Assembly: GCA_963681505.1 (NCBI GenBank)
Contig: OY811977.1
Coordinates: forward strand, 592,001-656,000
From: Eunapius fragilis
Lineage: Eukaryota > Porifera > Demospongiae > Spongillida > Spongillidae
Reading direction: 5' to 3'
Length of the DNA stretch: 64,000 bases
The translations under genes and the position numbers were made by a program. Positions within the stretch are counted from its first letter, which is position 1. Every line of letters starts with the position of its first letter. A model generated the notes under the pieces. It saw nothing but the letters and a program-made list of their open reading frames with translations, ran no database searches and was not told the DNA's origin. Below, piece by piece: positions 61,901 through 64,000 of the stretch.

Positions 61901-64000
61901 ATTGGGAGCAATTCGTTTGGACCAATTGCTCCCAATTGCTCCCGCGGGAGCGATTAGGAGCAATTCGTTTGGACCAATTGCTCCCAATTGATCCCGCGGG
62001 AGCAATTCGGAGCAATTAGTTTGGACCAATTGCTCCCAATTGCCCCCGCATTCGTTTGGACCAATTGCTCCCAATTGCTCCCGCGGGAGCGATTCGGAGC
62101 AATTCGTTTGGACCAATTGCTCCCAATTGCTCCCTCGGGAGCAATTCGGAGGAATTAGTTTGGACCAATTGCTCCCAATTGCCCCCGCATTCGTTTGGAC
62201 CAATCGCTCCCAATTGCTCCCGCGGGAGCGATTGGGAGCAATTCGTTTGGACCAATTGCTCCCAATTGCTCCCGCGGGAGCGATTGGGAGCAATTCGTTT
62301 GGACCAATTGCTCCCAATTGCTCCCGCGGGAGCGATTGGGAGCAATTCGTTTGGACCAATTGCTCCCAATTGCTCCCGCGGGAGCGATTGGGAGCAATTA
62401 GTTTAGACCAATTGCTCCCAATTGTCCCCGCATTCGTTTGGACCAATTGCTCCCAATTGCTCCCGCGGGAGCGATTCGGAGCAATTCGTTTGGACCAATG
62501 GCTCCCAATTGCTCCCGCAGGAGCGATTGGGAGCAATTCGTTTGGACCAATTGCTCCCAATTTCTCCCGCGGGACGATTCGAAGCAATTCGTTTGGACCA
62601 ATTGCTCCCAATTGCTCCCGCGAGAGCGATTCGGAGCAATTCGTTTGTACCAATTGATCCCAATTGCTCCCGCGGGAGCGATTGGGAGCAATTCGTTTGG
62701 ACCAATTGCTCCCAATTGCTCCCGAGAGAGCGATTCGGAGCAATTCGTTTGGACCAATTGATCCCGCGGGAGCGATTCGGAGCAATTCGTTTGGACCAAT
62801 TGCTCCCGTGGGAGCGATTGGGAGCAATTCGTTTCGACCAATTGCTCCCAATTGCTCCAGCGGGAGCGATTGGGAGCATTTCGTATGGACCAATTGCTCC
62901 CAATTGCTCCCGCGGGAGCAATTCGGAGCAATTAGTTTGGACCAATTGCTCCCAATTGCCCCCGCATTCGTTTGGACCAATGGCTCCCAGTTGCTCCCGC
63001 GGGAGCGATTGGGAGCAATTCGTTTGGACCAATTGCTCCCAATTGCTCCCGCGGGAGCGATTGGGAGCAATTCGTTTGGACCAATTGCTCCCAATTGCTC
63101 CCGCGGGAGCGATTAGGAGCAATTCGCTTGGACCAATTGCACCCAATTGCTCCCGCGGGAGCAATTCGGAGCAATTCGTTTGGACCAATTGCTCCCAATA
63201 GCTGCCGCGGGAGCGATTGGGAGTGATTCGTTTGGACAAATTGCTATCAATTGCTCCCGCGGGAGCGATTGGGAGCAATTCGTTTGGACCAATTGCTCCC
63301 AATTGCTCCCGCGGGAGCGATTCGAAGCAATTCGTTTGGACCAATTGCTCCCAATTGCTCCCGCGGGAGCGATTGGGAGCAATTCGATTGGACCAATTGC
63401 TCCCAATTGCTCCCGCGGGAGCGATTCGGAGCAATTCGTTTAGACCAATTGCTCCCAATTGCTCCCGCGGGAGCGATTGGGAGCAGTTCGTTTGGACCAA
63501 TTGCTCCCAATTGCTCTCGCGGGAGCGATTGGGAGCAATTCGTATGGACCAATTGCTCCCAATTGCTCCCGCGGGAGCGATTGGGAGCAATTCGTTTGGA
63601 CCAATTGCTCCCAATTGCTCCCGCGGGAGCATTAGGAGCAATTTGTTTGGACCAATTGCTCGCAATTGCTCCCCCGGGAGCGATTGGGAGCAATTCGTTT
63701 GAACCAATTGCTCCCGTGGGAGCGATTGGGAGCAATTCGTTTGGACCAATTGCTCCCAATTGCTCCCGCGGGAGCGATTGGGAGCAATTCGTATGGACCA
63801 ATTGCTCCCAATTGCTCCCGCGGGAGCAATTCGGAGCAATTAGTTTGGACCAATTGCTCCCAATTGCCCCCGCATATTCGTTTGGACAAATTGCTCCCAA
63901 TTGCACCCGCGGGGGCGATTCGGAGCAATTCGCATCGACCAATTGCTCCCAATTGCTCCCGCGGGAGCGATTCGGAGCAATTCGTTTGGACCAATTGCTC
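55988..64000 (+). repeat. Satellite 5: 52-bp palindromic monomer array, open at the window end
   Basis: About 150 tandem monomers. Each runs CCAATTGCTCCCAATTGCTC, CCGCGGGAGCGATTGGGAGC, AATTCGTTTGGA. Around the central CGCG the two arms pair for about 20 bp each, with a single mismatch (AATTG on the left against AATCG in the right arm's complement). Shortened variants ending CAATTGCCCCCGCATTCG recur about every few hundred bp. The consensus has no stop codon in any of six frames and no ATG, which explains the very long apparent open frames (up to 591 codons on the minus strand). These are not treated as genes. Confidence 0.95.
56957..62880 (+). repeat. Higher-order units of 2084 and 2466 bp in satellite 5
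   Basis: Variant series at 56957-57910 recur at 59041 (offset 2084). Series at 57942-59760 recur at 60408-62226 (offset 2466). A third, shorter offset of 1928 bp links 60475 with 62403. The first two lengths differ by 382 bp, which equals the spacing between the duplicated blocks at 59590 and 59972, so one unit differs from the other by an internal 382-bp duplication. Marker variants include TAGACCAATCGTTTGGGCC, CACCATATGCTCC-like units and GCGGGAGGAGCAATTCG. Confidence 0.8.

Noticed and set aside
61319..63094. A 591-codon minus-strand open frame, and many similar long frames on both strands of 55.9-64 kb
   Set aside because: They follow the 52-bp repeat exactly, overlap each other in all frames, mostly begin at non-ATG codons and exist because the palindromic consensus has no stop on either strand.
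55988..64000. CENP-B-box-like site in ATTCGTTTGGACC
   Set aside because: It resembles the left half of the primate CENP-B box, but the required A is displaced by one base and the CGGG half is absent.

Overview
The window is eukaryotic, almost certainly metazoan, repetitive DNA with the look of a centromere-proximal or other heterochromatic block. About 57 kb of the 64 kb is tandem satellite. The only long protein-coding sequence is a Ty3/Gypsy (Metaviridae-type) LTR retrotransposon. There are no operons, ribosome-binding sites, rRNA or tRNA genes that I can see. The species cannot be named from the sequence; the gag/pol type is one widespread in invertebrates and fishes.

Layout, left to right. 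(1) 1-1837: non-satellite flank with a decayed minus-strand pseudogene (coiled coil plus a small C-terminal domain, several frameshifts) and unassigned DNA. (2) 1838-13820: satellite 1, a dimeric repeat of about 115 bp (subunits about 55 and 60 bp) built on the 8-bp palindrome CCAATTGG at 9-bp spacing. Its first monomer is split by a 541-bp hAT-like non-autonomous DNA transposon (1861-2401) with inverted ends and an 8-bp target duplication. (3) 13821-25855: satellite 2, 185-bp monomers in 1109-bp six-monomer higher-order repeats, themselves inside a 4251-bp tandem duplication. (4) 25856-51586: satellite 3, mixed 185-bp and about 208-bp monomers. By eye these align with satellite 2 along most of their length, so the two arrays are diverged branches of one family. 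Satellite 3 carries recent segmental duplications of 1407, 2194 and 5569 bp. (5) 51587-55899: the Ty3/Gypsy element, with a truncated 5' LTR, gag with an in-frame stop, a long intact-looking pol and a complete 3' LTR. (6) 55900-55987: two copies of a 45-bp repeat. (7) 55988-64000 and beyond: satellite 5, a 52-bp monomer that is almost entirely one palindrome, in higher-order units of 2084 and 2466 bp.

The many apparent open frames inside the arrays follow from palindromic, stop-poor repeat units and are not treated as genes. The strongest observations are: the hidden common ancestry of satellites 2 and 3 with a conserved 8-bp-stem dyad; the nested higher-order structure; the palindromic organisation of satellites 1 and 5; the clean hAT insertion that dates to after the satellite; and the retroelement sitting exactly between two unrelated satellites. 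All family-level statements rest on reading the sequence by eye; no database search was possible.
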